From NCBI RefSeq assembly GCF_029953635.1, contig NZ_CP124543.1, positions 3,389,455 through 3,453,454 on the forward strand: 64,000 nucleotides of DNA. The letters run 5' to 3'. The notes under the pieces were generated by a model. It saw only the letters and a program-made list of their open reading frames with translations. It was not told the origin of the DNA and did not search any database. This document shows positions 17,793 to 26,390 of the stretch, piece by piece; the stretch's first letter is position 1; each line of letters begins with the position of its first letter. Both the position numbers and the translations under genes were made by a program. The DNA is from Halotia branconii CENA392. Its GTDB lineage: Bacteria > Cyanobacteriota > Cyanobacteriia > Cyanobacteriales > Nostocaceae.

Positions 17793-20700
17793 ATGTCCCT
17801 GATCGCTCAATCAAACTTGCGGGCAAATCTGGATCAAGAAAGTGTATTGCGTCGTATTACAAATCGTATTCGTCAGACACTAGAGTTAGAGGAGATTCTC
17901 ACGACAACCACGGCAGAAGTCTGTGCATTGCTGGGAACTGACCGAGTCATGATTTACAAATTTCACGCTGATGCTAGCGGTCAGGTCGTGGCTGAATCTA
18001 TATATGGCAATAGCTTACCGTCGCTGCTGGGACTCAACTTTCCGGCTGATGATATTCCGCCTCATGCCCGTGAACTATTTATCAAGTCACGGGTACGCTC
18101 TGTTGTTAATGTCGATATGCAGCAGATTGGTCACAGTCCCCTGAATAACTCACAAACAGAAGAGCCTTTATCAGGAAATATCAATTATCGACCTTTAGAC
18201 TCATGCCATGCCGAATATCTAACAGCAATGGGTGTCAAGTCTACTTTAGTAGCACCTATTTTTCATCAAGATCAACTTTGGGGACTTTTGGTATCTCATA
18301 ACGCCAAAACTCGTTTTATTTCCGAATCTGAACTAGAAGCAGTGCAGATGGTAGTAGAGCAATTGTCAGTAGCGATCGCCCAAAGCAATCTCTTCACCCA
18401 AGCCCGCGCTAAAGCCGAACGAGAAGCTATCATTAATCGCATTGCCACCCTACTGCATTCATTACCTACAATTGTTCTACAGCCAGCCTTAGAAGCAGCA
18501 GTAGCTGCCTTAGGCGGTTCTGGCGGCAGACTTTGCATTAGAAATGAAGCCTTTAATCTCGATCATGGCAGTTTCAAAAGCTTACCAGAATGTTTAATAC
18601 CTGGGAATAACTGTGTCAAGGTTTACGTCTGTGGGCAACAACCTTTGATGCCAGAACAAACAATATATCCACTAATAGAACAATATAGCGCTTGGCAAGA
18701 ATATTATAAGTCTGGTGAATATGATATTTGGGCAGTTTCAGACATATATCAAACTGCAAAATTACGAATTTTACAGGCAACTTTTCAACCAACAAAAATT
18801 CGTAGCCTGTTAATGATTCCATTGCACTATCGTCAGCAGTTAATCGGCTATCTCAGTATATTCCGCAACGAAATAGACACAGAAACTTTATGGGCAGGTC
18901 AATTTGACCCCGATCAAAGGCAACTGTATCCTCGTTTGTCATTTGATGTTTGGCGCGAATCTAAAACTGCACAAGCTCAACAATGGACTGTTGAAGAGGT
19001 TGATCTGGCTAGAGAAATTAGTAAACATTTTGCCTCGGCAATTCAGCAGTATGAACTATATCAACAAGTACAAACCTTCAATGACAATTTAGAAAAACAA
19101 GTTAAAAATCGCACATTGGAACTGCAACGCACATCTGAACAACAACAGGCCGTTTTTGGAGTTATTGCTAAGATTCGTGAGTCTCTTGACACCAATATGA
19201 TTTTTCAAACAACCACTAGAGAAGTTTGTAAATTAATTAAAGCCGATCGCGTTTCTGTTTATCGCTTCAATGCTGATTGGGGTGGGGAATTTGTCGGTGA
19301 TTTTGAGGCTGCTAATCCACACTGGTCAAATGACTCCAAATTAGGTGTGAATACGGTTTGGAATGACACTTACTTACAAGATACACAAGGAGGACGTTAC
19401 CGCTACAATGAAACCTTTGCAGTAGATGACATCTACAAACAAGGATTTAATCAGTGTCATATCGACAACCTAGAATATTTTCAAATTCATGCTTTTGTGC
19501 TTGCGCCGATTTTTGTTGGGCAGAAACTTTGGGGTTTGCTAACAACTTATCAGCATTCTGGGTCACGCCAATGGAAATCTTCTGAAGTTAACTTTCTTAG
19601 CCAGATTGCTGGTCAATTGGGGGTAGCACTCCAACAAGCTGGATTACTTATGCAAACACAAGAGCAGACATTAGATTTGCAGCAAGCAGCAGAGCAACAA
19701 CGCGTACTATTTGAAGTTGTTGCAAAAATCCGGAAATCTCTAGATCTAGAGGCGATTTTTAAAACTACTACCCAAGAAATTTGTCAATCGCTGCAAGCAG
19801 ACCGCGTTGCTGTCTACCGCTTTCATCCAGATTGGAGTGGTGAGTTTATTGCTGAATTTGTCGGTGAAGGCTGGATGAAATTGGTAACTGTAGATATGAA
19901 TACAGTTTGGCAAGATACTTATTTGCAAGAAACCCAAGGTGGGCGATATCGCCATAATGAAACCTTTGCAGTGGATGACATTTATCAAGCTGGTCACTCT
20001 GAATGTCATGTAGCACTTTTGGAGCAATGTCAAGTTAGGGCTTATGCGATCGCTCCAATTTTTATTGGGCAACAACTTTGGGGTTTACTAGTAGCTTATC
20101 AAAACTCTGCACCCCGTCACTGGGAAGACTCAGAAATTAAATTTATTGCTCAGATTGGCAACCAGTTGGGGGTAGCACTTCAACAAGCTGAACTACTCAC
20201 CCAGACGCAGCAACAAGCGCAAGATTTAACTCAAGCTTTACATGAATTGCAAGAAACTCAAACTCAATTGATCCAAAGTGAAAAAATGTCCAGCTTGGGT
20301 CAGTTAGTAGCAGGTGTAGCCCACGAAATTAATAACCCTGTAAACTTTATTTATGGCAACCTTGCCCATGTCAATGAATACGCTGAAGATTTACTTAGCA
20401 TACTAGATCTTTATCAACAGCATTGCCCAAACCCCAGCCCTGAAATTCTAGAACGCTCACAAGAAGTTGATTTAGAATTTGCCACTGAGGATTTACCCAA
20501 AACTTTATCTTCCATGAAGATTGGAGTTGATCGCATCCGTCAAATCGTCATGTCCTTACGGAATTTCTCTCGTCTTGATGAAGCTGAAATGAAGACGGTG
20601 AATATTCACGAGGGCATTGATAGCACACTGTTGATTTTACAACATCGCTTAAAAGCAAAATCGGAAAGCCCTAGCATTGAAGTCATTAAAGAGTACGGTG

Positions 20701-21107
20701 ATTTGCCTTTAGTAGAATGCTATGCTGGACAATTGAATCAGGTGTTTATGAATGTTTTGAGCAATGCGATCGATGCTCTAGAAAACTATGAACAGGATGA
20801 ATCAAAATCTCATTACCATCAAATTACTATCCGCACACATCTTGGAGAACTGAAAGACAATATTAAAAGTGTAGTGATTCACATTAGCGACAACGGCAAA
20901 GGCATTCCAGAAGCTGTCAAGAAAAAAGTATTTGATCCGTTTTTTACTACTAAGCCAGTAGGAAAAGGTACTGGCTTAGGACTATCAATTAGTTACCAGA
21001 TTGTGGTAGATAAGCACAGTGGTATTTTTAAATGTGATTCGCAACCAGGAATAGGCACAGAGTTCTGGATTGAAATCCCCATTTGCCATTTCGCTGCTAA
21101 TTTCTAA
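17793..21107 (+). CDS. Multi-GAF histidine kinase with cyanobacteriochrome-like domains
   Basis: Soluble sensor kinase of 1104 residues. GAF1 (about 20-200) has FPADDIPPHAREL and a Cys-His pair (Cys138, SCHAEYL). GAF2 (about 215-430) is divergent and lacks the pair. A coiled coil at about 430-455 leads to GAF3 (about 460-630, QCHIDNLEYF, Cys555) and GAF4 (about 645-815, ECHVALLEQC, Cys738). These two carry the NETFAVDDIY...CH...LE...APIF.GQ.LWGLL pattern of red/green-type cyanobacteriochromes, where the Cys holds a bilin. The transmitter follows: H-box HEINNP (His844), N-box NQVFMNVLSNAIDAL, and G-boxes SDNGKGIP and GKGTGLGLS. There is no receiver and no membrane helix. Light sensing is inferred from the motifs. 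The end overlaps convergent dnaN by 11 bases. Confidence 0.9.
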   Translation: MSLIAQSNLRANLDQESVLRRITNRIRQTLELEEILTTTTAEVCALLGTDRVMIYKFHADASGQVVAESIYGNSLPSLLGLNFPADDIPPHARELFIKSRVRSVVNVDMQQIGHSPLNNSQTEEPLSGNINYRPLDSCHAEYLTAMGVKSTLVAPIFHQDQLWGLLVSHNAKTRFISESELEAVQMVVEQLSVAIAQSNLFTQARAKAEREAIINRIATLLHSLPTIVLQPALEAAVAALGGSGGRLCIRNEAFNLDHGSFKSLPECLIPGNNCVKVYVCGQQPLMPEQTIYPLIEQYSAWQEYYKSGEYDIWAVSDIYQTAKLRILQATFQPTKIRSLLMIPLHYRQQLIGYLSIFRNEIDTETLWAGQFDPDQRQLYPRLSFDVWRESKTAQAQQWTVEEVDLAREISKHFASAIQQYELYQQVQTFNDNLEKQVKNRTLELQRTSEQQQAVFGVIAKIRESLDTNMIFQTTTREVCKLIKADRVSVYRFNADWGGEFVGDFEAANPHWSNDSKLGVNTVWNDTYLQDTQGGRYRYNETFAVDDIYKQGFNQCHIDNLEYFQIHAFVLAPIFVGQKLWGLLTTYQHSGSRQWKSSEVNFLSQIAGQLGVALQQAGLLMQTQEQTLDLQQAAEQQRVLFEVVAKIRKSLDLEAIFKTTTQEICQSLQADRVAVYRFHPDWSGEFIAEFVGEGWMKLVTVDMNTVWQDTYLQETQGGRYRHNETFAVDDIYQAGHSECHVALLEQCQVRAYAIAPIFIGQQLWGLLVAYQNSAPRHWEDSEIKFIAQIGNQLGVALQQAELLTQTQQQAQDLTQALHELQETQTQLIQSEKMSSLGQLVAGVAHEINNPVNFIYGNLAHVNEYAEDLLSILDLYQQHCPNPSPEILERSQEVDLEFATEDLPKTLSSMKIGVDRIRQIVMSLRNFSRLDEAEMKTVNIHEGIDSTLLILQHRLKAKSESPSIEVIKEYGDLPLVECYAGQLNQVFMNVLSNAIDALENYEQDESKSHYHQITIRTHLGELKDNIKSVVIHISDNGKGIPEAVKKKVFDPFFTTKPVGKGTGLGLSISYQIVVDKHSGIFKCDSQPGIGTEFWIEIPICHFAANF

Positions 21108-22248
21108 GTTGCACAGGCATTGCTAAATAAGTCATCTTCAAACCACCCAGTGGTGTAAAAATCACTGGGGTAAGGCTTTGATTGAGATGCATTTGAATTT
21201 CTGAGGATGGTAATTCTTTCAATCCTTCCATTAAATACTTAATATTAAAAGCAATTTCTATATCTTCCCCAGATATTTGGGCAGACATTGATTCTCTACC
21301 ACTACCCACATCTTGAGCTTCACAAGATAAGGTAATTTCCTGGGCTGTGTTGTCAATGCTGATTTTAACGATATTATTTTTTTGATCAGCTAGCACGGCA
21401 ATTCGCTCTAAAGTGCTGATAAATTGTCGTCGCTCAATTGTGACTTGACGCTCAAATTGGCGGGGAATCAATTGCCGATAAGCGGGATATTGACCATCTA
21501 AGGTACGGCTAGTTAAACGTTGATTTTGCCAAGCAAATACGACTTGACCTTGATCTAAATATAAAGCGATCGCTTCATCTGAGGCAGCGTTATGAGCTAA
21601 CATCCGCTGTAATTCACGTAATGCTCTAGCTGGCACTGTTACTTCTAGCTCATCACTACCACCAAGAGGACTTTCATTAGTAGTTTCCACTACTGCTAAA
21701 CGATGTCCATCGGTAGCTGCAAATTCTAATGTGTCTTGTTTAACTGTCAGATGCACACCAGTCAGTACTTGCTTGGTTTCATCTGAACTAGTGGCAAACA
21801 AAGAACCTCTTAATCCCTCAATTAAGGCAGCAGTAGTTAGGTTCAGTGGTTCGGTATTGTCGATTACTGGTAATTCGGGAAATTCTTCAGCTCCCATTGC
21901 TCGGACTTGATAATGTCCGCTTTTTGGTGTCAGGGTTACAATTAAACCTTCCCCAGATGTTTCGGCTGATTCATCATCTAGGGTGATTTCACCTTCTGGT
22001 AGTCGAGAAGTAATGTCTACAAGGAGCCTTGCAGGTAGAGCGATCGCTCCTCCTTGCCACACTTCAGCATTAAAGCTGGTACGGATACCTAAGCTGAGAT
22101 CAAAGGCTGTTAAGCTGACTTGGTTAGTTTCAGCATCCGCTTGCAACAGTATATTGGCAAGTACCGGATGATTCGGTCGTGAAGGTACAGCACGGCTGAC
22201 GAGGGAGAGATTTGTACTGAGATCGCTTTGGGCGCAAACTAATTTCAT
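21097..22248 (-). CDS. dnaN: DNA polymerase III beta subunit (sliding clamp)
   Basis: Ring-forming processivity clamp, 383 residues, the normal length, with three similar beta-clamp domains (about 1-120, 130-250, 255-383). Recognisable phrases: MKLVCAQSDLSTNLSLVSRAVPSRPNHPVLANILL at the start, FATSSDETKQVLTGVHL and ATDGHRLAVVE in domain 2, and the C-terminal PVIFTPLGGLKMTYLAMPVQL forming the partner-binding pocket. dnaA and recF are not adjacent, as is usual in cyanobacteria. Its stop overlaps the end of the convergent sensor kinase. Confidence 0.97.
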   Translation of the reverse strand: MKLVCAQSDLSTNLSLVSRAVPSRPNHPVLANILLQADAETNQVSLTAFDLSLGIRTSFNAEVWQGGAIALPARLLVDITSRLPEGEITLDDESAETSGEGLIVTLTPKSGHYQVRAMGAEEFPELPVIDNTEPLNLTTAALIEGLRGSLFATSSDETKQVLTGVHLTVKQDTLEFAATDGHRLAVVETTNESPLGGSDELEVTVPARALRELQRMLAHNAASDEAIALYLDQGQVVFAWQNQRLTSRTLDGQYPAYRQLIPRQFERQVTIERRQFISTLERIAVLADQKNNIVKISIDNTAQEITLSCEAQDVGSGRESMSAQISGEDIEIAFNIKYLMEGLKELPSSEIQMHLNQSLTPVIFTPLGGLKMTYLAMPVQLRN

Positions 22249-22338
22249 AGTCAGATGCAGCTGATGAACGACTATGGTAGCATTCTTATCGCTTGTAGGG
22301 GGAGTCTACAATTATTGAAAAGGTTTTTGATATTAAAT

Positions 22339-22911
22339 ATGTTAATTATAAAAGACGAAATTACTGTGCGTATAATGCAAGATAAAATTGAAGATTATCA
22401 GTTAATGGCAAAATGGTTAACTGATGAGACAGTCTTACAATTTTATGAAGGAAAAGATAATCCTTTCCCTTTAGATAAAATTATTGAAAATTACAAACCA
22501 ATGGTAATGAGAGACGATCCTGTGATACCTTGTCTTGTCTACTATCATAATTTTCCTATTGGTTACATACAATATTGTTTACTAAATGATTTATCAGAAA
22601 CTGACAGGCAAACATATAGCTTAGAGCAAACTGATAATGTCTATGGAATTGATTTATTTATAGGAGAAACAAATTATTGGAATCAGGGAATTGGCACAAA
22701 AATATTATCAGTATTTGTCAACTATATTTTTGAACAATTACAAGCTGATAAAATTGTCATCGATCCGCATGTTGACAATCTTCGTGCTATCCGCTGCTAT
22801 GAAAAATGTGGTTTTGTGAAAGTGAAGCTATTACCTGCTCATGAACTGCATGAAGGGAAATACTTAGATTGTTGGCTGATGGCAACAGACCGAAAAAGTA
22901 GGTCGGTGTAA
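22339..22911 (+). CDS. GNAT acetyltransferase, AAC(6')-like
   Basis: About 190 residues of the GCN5-related fold: start MLIIKDEITVRIM, then WLTDETVLQFYEGKDNPF, the DPVIPCLVYY/IGYIQY strands, GIDLFIGETNYWNQGIGTKIL (acetyl-CoA pyrophosphate loop, Q/R-x-x-G-x-G/A as NQGIGT), and PHVDNLRAIRCYEKCGF. The WLTDE..LQFYEG and DPVIPC phrases are shared with aminoglycoside 6'-N-acetyltransferases and their chromosomal relatives. The frame is open upstream to 22255, but ATG 22339 begins the conserved part. Codon use is AT-rich compared with dnaN. The antibiotic substrate is a family-level guess; it may act on another amine. Confidence 0.75.
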   Translation: MLIIKDEITVRIMQDKIEDYQLMAKWLTDETVLQFYEGKDNPFPLDKIIENYKPMVMRDDPVIPCLVYYHNFPIGYIQYCLLNDLSETDRQTYSLEQTDNVYGIDLFIGETNYWNQGIGTKILSVFVNYIFEQLQADKIVIDPHVDNLRAIRCYEKCGFVKVKLLPAHELHEGKYLDCWLMATDRKSRSV

Positions 22912-23180
22912 ATAATTATTGTTGGAATAAAGCAGGGAGCAGGGGGAGAAAGAGTTTGAGCCTTCTTTACTTTTCGTTACATAGTTTGATTTTATTGCAC
23001 CGACTTACTTATTACCCGTTGAGATATCGCAATCCGAAATCATTAGTGAGAAAATATGTAGAAGTATGTAAGTAGTTTGAATGACTAAGGTTAGAGTGCG
23101 GTAATATAGATGCGATCGCTTGATTATCAAATTTTTGACTTTCCTAAGCTGCGTGAATATAGTGTTTTCTCATGAATCAC
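22912..23180. other. Intergenic, no gene seen
   Basis: Contains a purine-rich GCAGGGAGCAGGGGGAGAAAG repeat-like tract at about 22930-22951 and one HIP1 site; nothing else recognisable before the MITE. Confidence 0.5.
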
Positions 23181-23343
23181 AGGACTTACGCAAAATTATG
23201 AAAGAACGTAGACCGAAGGGCTTGCCGCAGGCTACCGCAGAGGACGCAGCGAAAAGTTGTCAGCAGGGTTTCCCTTTGTAACAAACTTTTTAAGACAAAG
23301 GACACGGAAGAATAAGAGTTTCAGAGAGTTTTGCGTAAGTCCT
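23181..23343. repeat. MITE-like element with 15-bp terminal inverted repeats
   Basis: AGGACTTACGCAAAA at 23181-23195 and its exact complement at 23329-23343 bound 163 bp with no coding capacity. The interior (about 23209-23262) carries another repeat phrase, GACCGAAGGGCTTGCCGCAG followed by AGGACGCAGCG. A solo end (AGGACTTACGCA) is at 5048-5059. This fits a non-autonomous miniature element. Confidence 0.75.
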
Positions 23344-23359
23344 ATTTAGATATAAAAAC

Positions 23360-24265
23360 TTATCTAGGGAACTTCTTGACTAAATCGTCTCCAGGAATAA
23401 TTGTTGTATAAAAAACATAATCACTATTAGCTACATAGCGGCGATCTTGTTTGATTATCGCCATAAATTCTCGATGTCCTTGGCGCATACGTCCTACTAA
23501 ACAACCTGCACTAGCATTTCTAATATCATTACTAGGAGCATCATAACCCCAGTGTTGATTAACGTAAAAAAGACCTGTGTCGAGTTTGTCGGCAGTCCGT
23601 TGAAAATCTTTATTGAAATCTCGGTAAACAGTAATCGGTCTAACTTGCACTAATGCTTCATGACGTTCTGCACTGCCGTGCATTCCAACAGCCCAAGATT
23701 TATATTGTCCAAACTTAATTCTGGCGGCTCCTGCGGGATTCATGGGATTGTAAGTATAATATGCACCGGGTTCGGTAGTAGCTTGCCAGTGATCCACGAT
23801 TTTGGGAACTCCATCCACTACTTCGATGACAATTCGCCGATCATTGAATTGATTGGACGCATCACTGTTAAGACTCCAATCCCCATTCATTCCTTCTATG
23901 TAGACAATATTGTATTGTTTTGGTGCAGTGAATACTTGATAATTTTCTGCCAGCATATATTTTACAATCCTGCTAGCAATATCATTACCTAGTTTTAAAG
24001 GAGGTTGAGGCAGATCTTCTGGTTTAGTCTCAATTAATTTTTTGGCTGTGACTGCTCCTAAAAATTCAGTTTCTCCAGTCTTTGTCAATTCTTGAAATTT
24101 TTTGAGAGATGCGGCAGAAATTGGCCCAAACTTACTATCGGCTGGAGGTTCCAAGAGGCTCAAGCCAATTAACAATATCTGAATCTGACGAGCCAATTCT
24201 AAATCTTGAGCGATCGCCTCAAATCCCCATTTATCTTCTTTACCGAGAAAATCTTGTAGTTTCAT
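23360..24265 (-). CDS. Peptidoglycan-binding protein with L,D-transpeptidase-like C-terminal part
   Basis: About 301 residues. Residues about 25-90 (IQILLIGLSLLEPPADSKFGPISAASLKKFQ) are a PG_binding_1-type three-helix repeat. The C-terminal part (about 120-300) has GMHGSAERH, then HWGYDAPSNDIRNASAGCLVGR, which recalls the HG...S.GC catalytic arrangement of L,D-transpeptidases, though the spacing is unusual. No obvious signal peptide. ATG 24263-24265 is preferred to the GTG nine bases upstream because of the AGGTG ahead. It may be a cell-wall or endolysin-like enzyme. The catalytic claim is inference. Confidence 0.65.
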   Translation of the reverse strand: MKLQDFLGKEDKWGFEAIAQDLELARQIQILLIGLSLLEPPADSKFGPISAASLKKFQELTKTGETEFLGAVTAKKLIETKPEDLPQPPLKLGNDIASRIVKYMLAENYQVFTAPKQYNIVYIEGMNGDWSLNSDASNQFNDRRIVIEVVDGVPKIVDHWQATTEPGAYYTYNPMNPAGAARIKFGQYKSWAVGMHGSAERHEALVQVRPITVYRDFNKDFQRTADKLDTGLFYVNQHWGYDAPSNDIRNASAGCLVGRMRQGHREFMAIIKQDRRYVANSDYVFYTTIIPGDDLVKKFPR

Positions 24266-24778
24266 ATTGCACACCTGCCTTTTTTTACCTATTAATTAGG
24301 TATAAACGTCATATTGATGTAGGTTTGATGTTTGAAACTATACTCTTATGTCAAAAATTCTGCCACAATTTTTACTAAGAATTTATCAAAGGGGATAGGG
24401 ACTATTACTCTGTCCCATTAATTTTGCGGGGTTGGATAAATCTTTGAAAGCTTAACTCTTGCATCCTTGGCATAATCTTTCATCAAGGCAGACTAGTGGT
24501 CGTTTTGGGTCAACAGCTTGGGCATATAAATCAAGCACATCTTCCATTCTGCATACAAATTCTGAATTGACTTGTGGGATGCACCATTGTTCTTTTAACT
24601 AGGGCTTGAGTTCGTTTTTTTTAGTATCCGACCAACTGTATTTTTACTCAAGCTCTCAACTATCTTAAGACTCACAAGTTGATCTGCTAACATTCTTAAA
24701 GTCCAACGCGTACTACCATCAGGTGCATGACTACAAGTTGTTGCTATTAAATATGCTTCGGCAAAAGCAGTTAACTTA

Positions 24779-25917
24779 TACCATTTCACGAAAAGCCTGA
24801 TACAAATAAAGCATCCAGAATAAAACCCCAACCTGTAATATTCGCAACAATTGATGTGTTTAATTCCTCAAGACGTTGCCAAATAACTGTTCTTAACTCG
24901 TCCAAATTAGCAAAGCATTCCCAACTTAAATTCCTTTTTACTTCTTCCCATAAACGTTCAATGGGATTGACTTGGGGAGTATGTGGAGGTTGAAATAATA
25001 AAATAATATTTTCTGGAATTTTAAGAGTCTGGCTTAAATGAAAAGCACCATTGTCTAATTGAAGTATGTGTATATCTTCCGGATACGTAGCTGCAAACTG
25101 TTCTAAAAAGATATTGAAGCAAGCTGTGTTGAGATGAGAGAATTCCCAAATATAATACTCACCAGTTAACGGCTCTACTAAACCATATAAATAGAAATTT
25201 TCTCGTTTCCATTGCATGATGCCAATAGGTTTAATGCCACAAAGCGTGATCAGTCTTCCTAATTCTGTTTTTAATCCTACACGGCTTTCATCACCACACC
25301 AGTATCTAATTTCTTTATGTTTATCTTTTGGCTCTATGACGTGTTTTTTTATAACTTCTAGGTATTGTGGCAGTTTTTTTTAAATTCTAATTCTGCTTCT
25401 TCATTGTGTTTTATCCCTACTGCTCTTGGTACTTTTAACTTCGCTTTCATTCGATAGCGTACTGTATCATGTACTACTTTATACGACGCTCTCACACCTT
25501 GAACCGCTTTCAACCATGTTCGGATTTCTTCATAGCTTTTAAATCCAAATGGCTGTTCAAGTTCTTTTAAAAGTTGTTCTTTGGTCGAACCATCAATAAT
25601 TGGCGGTCGCCCTGGACTTTTTTTTGTTGACAATAGACCGTTTATTCCCGACTCTGTATATGTTTTTAACCATCTTTGCACTGTCACTCTTTCTCTGCCT
25701 ACGACAAAAGCTGCATCCTGTACCGTTCTTACTTGCCCCATTTTCAGTAAATACAAAGCTTGAACTCGTTCACGGCTTGATGCTGTTTTCTGTTTGACGA
25801 GCAGTTCATGCAACTGTTGGACTGATTCTTTTATTTCGACTTTGGTGACTCCAACCATTTTTACCCGTTCATATTTATTCCTAATTTATCTGTATCATAC
25901 TTTTAGTGAATTGGTAT
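24779..25917 (-). mobile_element. IS630-family element B, inserted into element A
   Basis: About 1139 bp with imperfect terminal inverted repeats (27 of 32 positions match; TACCA(T/A)TTCAC(G/T)AAAAG...TGATACA...ATAAA) at 24779-24810 and 25885-25916. TA flanks both sides (24777-24778 and 25918-25919), the IS630/Tc1 target duplication. Excision in silico restores element A's frame. The ends and transposase look complete apart from an A-run frameshift that may be programmed. Confidence 0.85.
24786..25858 (-). CDS. IS630-family transposase B, two frames joined at an A8 run
   Basis: Frame 1 (25858 to 25358, 166 residues) is the HTH/winged-helix part: MVGVTKVEIKESVQQLHELL, VQRWLKTYTESGINGL, then KSPGRPP and SYKVVHDTVRYRMKAKLKVPR. 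At about 25372-25382 lies TTT followed by eight A; a one-base slip continues into frame 2 as EFKKKLPQYLEVIKKHV, then WCGDESRVGL (first Asp), LQLDNGAFH (second Asp) and NPIERLWEEVK (Glu), ending at 24786 inside the inverted repeat. All three DDE residues exist. The A-run shift is typical of programmed frameshifting in this family, though a disabling indel is possible. Confidence 0.82.
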
Positions 25918-26390
25918 TACGTGGCTTTCCCGGTCGCTTTTTCTCTGTTAATGTCGCTGCTAAATTTTCATTACAGAACTGTTTACGAGTTCGCTCAACT
26001 GTTGCTACTGATATGTGTAATATTTCTGCTATTATTTCATCAGTCTTACCATCCGCAGCCATTAATAATGTGTGTGCGCGTCGAATTTCTCTAGCTTTTG
26101 CAGAACCCTTTTTTACTAGAGCAAGTAGTTCTTGCCTCTGTGATTCGCTCAGATTTATTTGATACTTCTTGCTCATACACCCTGTTTCCTTATGCACGCG
26201 ATCGCCTGTAAGATTGTGGGCACAGATACAGCCACATTGCTATTTAATCACAATCTAGTATTACCCCGCAAAATTAATGGGACAGACCACTAGTTGCACA
26301 AAACTAAATTCATTATTGCTTCCCCATGCCCTATTCCCTATGCCCCATGCCCCATGCCCAAGAACTCCACCTATAATGGGATGGAATTTT

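Larger units (their letters stand above)
24452..26176 (-). pseudogene. IS630 element A transposase remnant, split by element B
   Basis: The 5' half (26176 down to about 25920: MSKKYQINLSESQRQELLAL...VATVERTRKQF...KKRPGKPR) is the HTH region. The frame resumes at about 24776 with KLTAFAEAYLIATTCSHAPD and SRWTL-like TRWTLRMLADQLV; joining the two across the insertion restores PRKLTA in frame. Further lesions follow: a shift at an eight-A run (KKNELKP in the alternative frame), a TAG where related proteins have Trp, and an internal deletion just after LVCLDE, leaving an unrelated short end before TAA 24452. The DDE core is absent. Confidence 0.8.
24409..26286 (-). mobile_element. IS630-family element A, internally deleted and interrupted by element B
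   Basis: Perfect 24-bp terminal inverted repeats at 24409-24432 and 26263-26286 (TCTGTCCCATTAATTTTGCG then GGGT). After removing the inserted element B, only about 740 bp remain, holding the front half of an IS630 transposase but not the second catalytic Asp or the Glu, so it is a dead derivative. No clear TA target duplication is visible at its outer ends. Cross-mobilisation in trans by a related transposase remains conceivable because both ends are intact. Confidence 0.82.
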
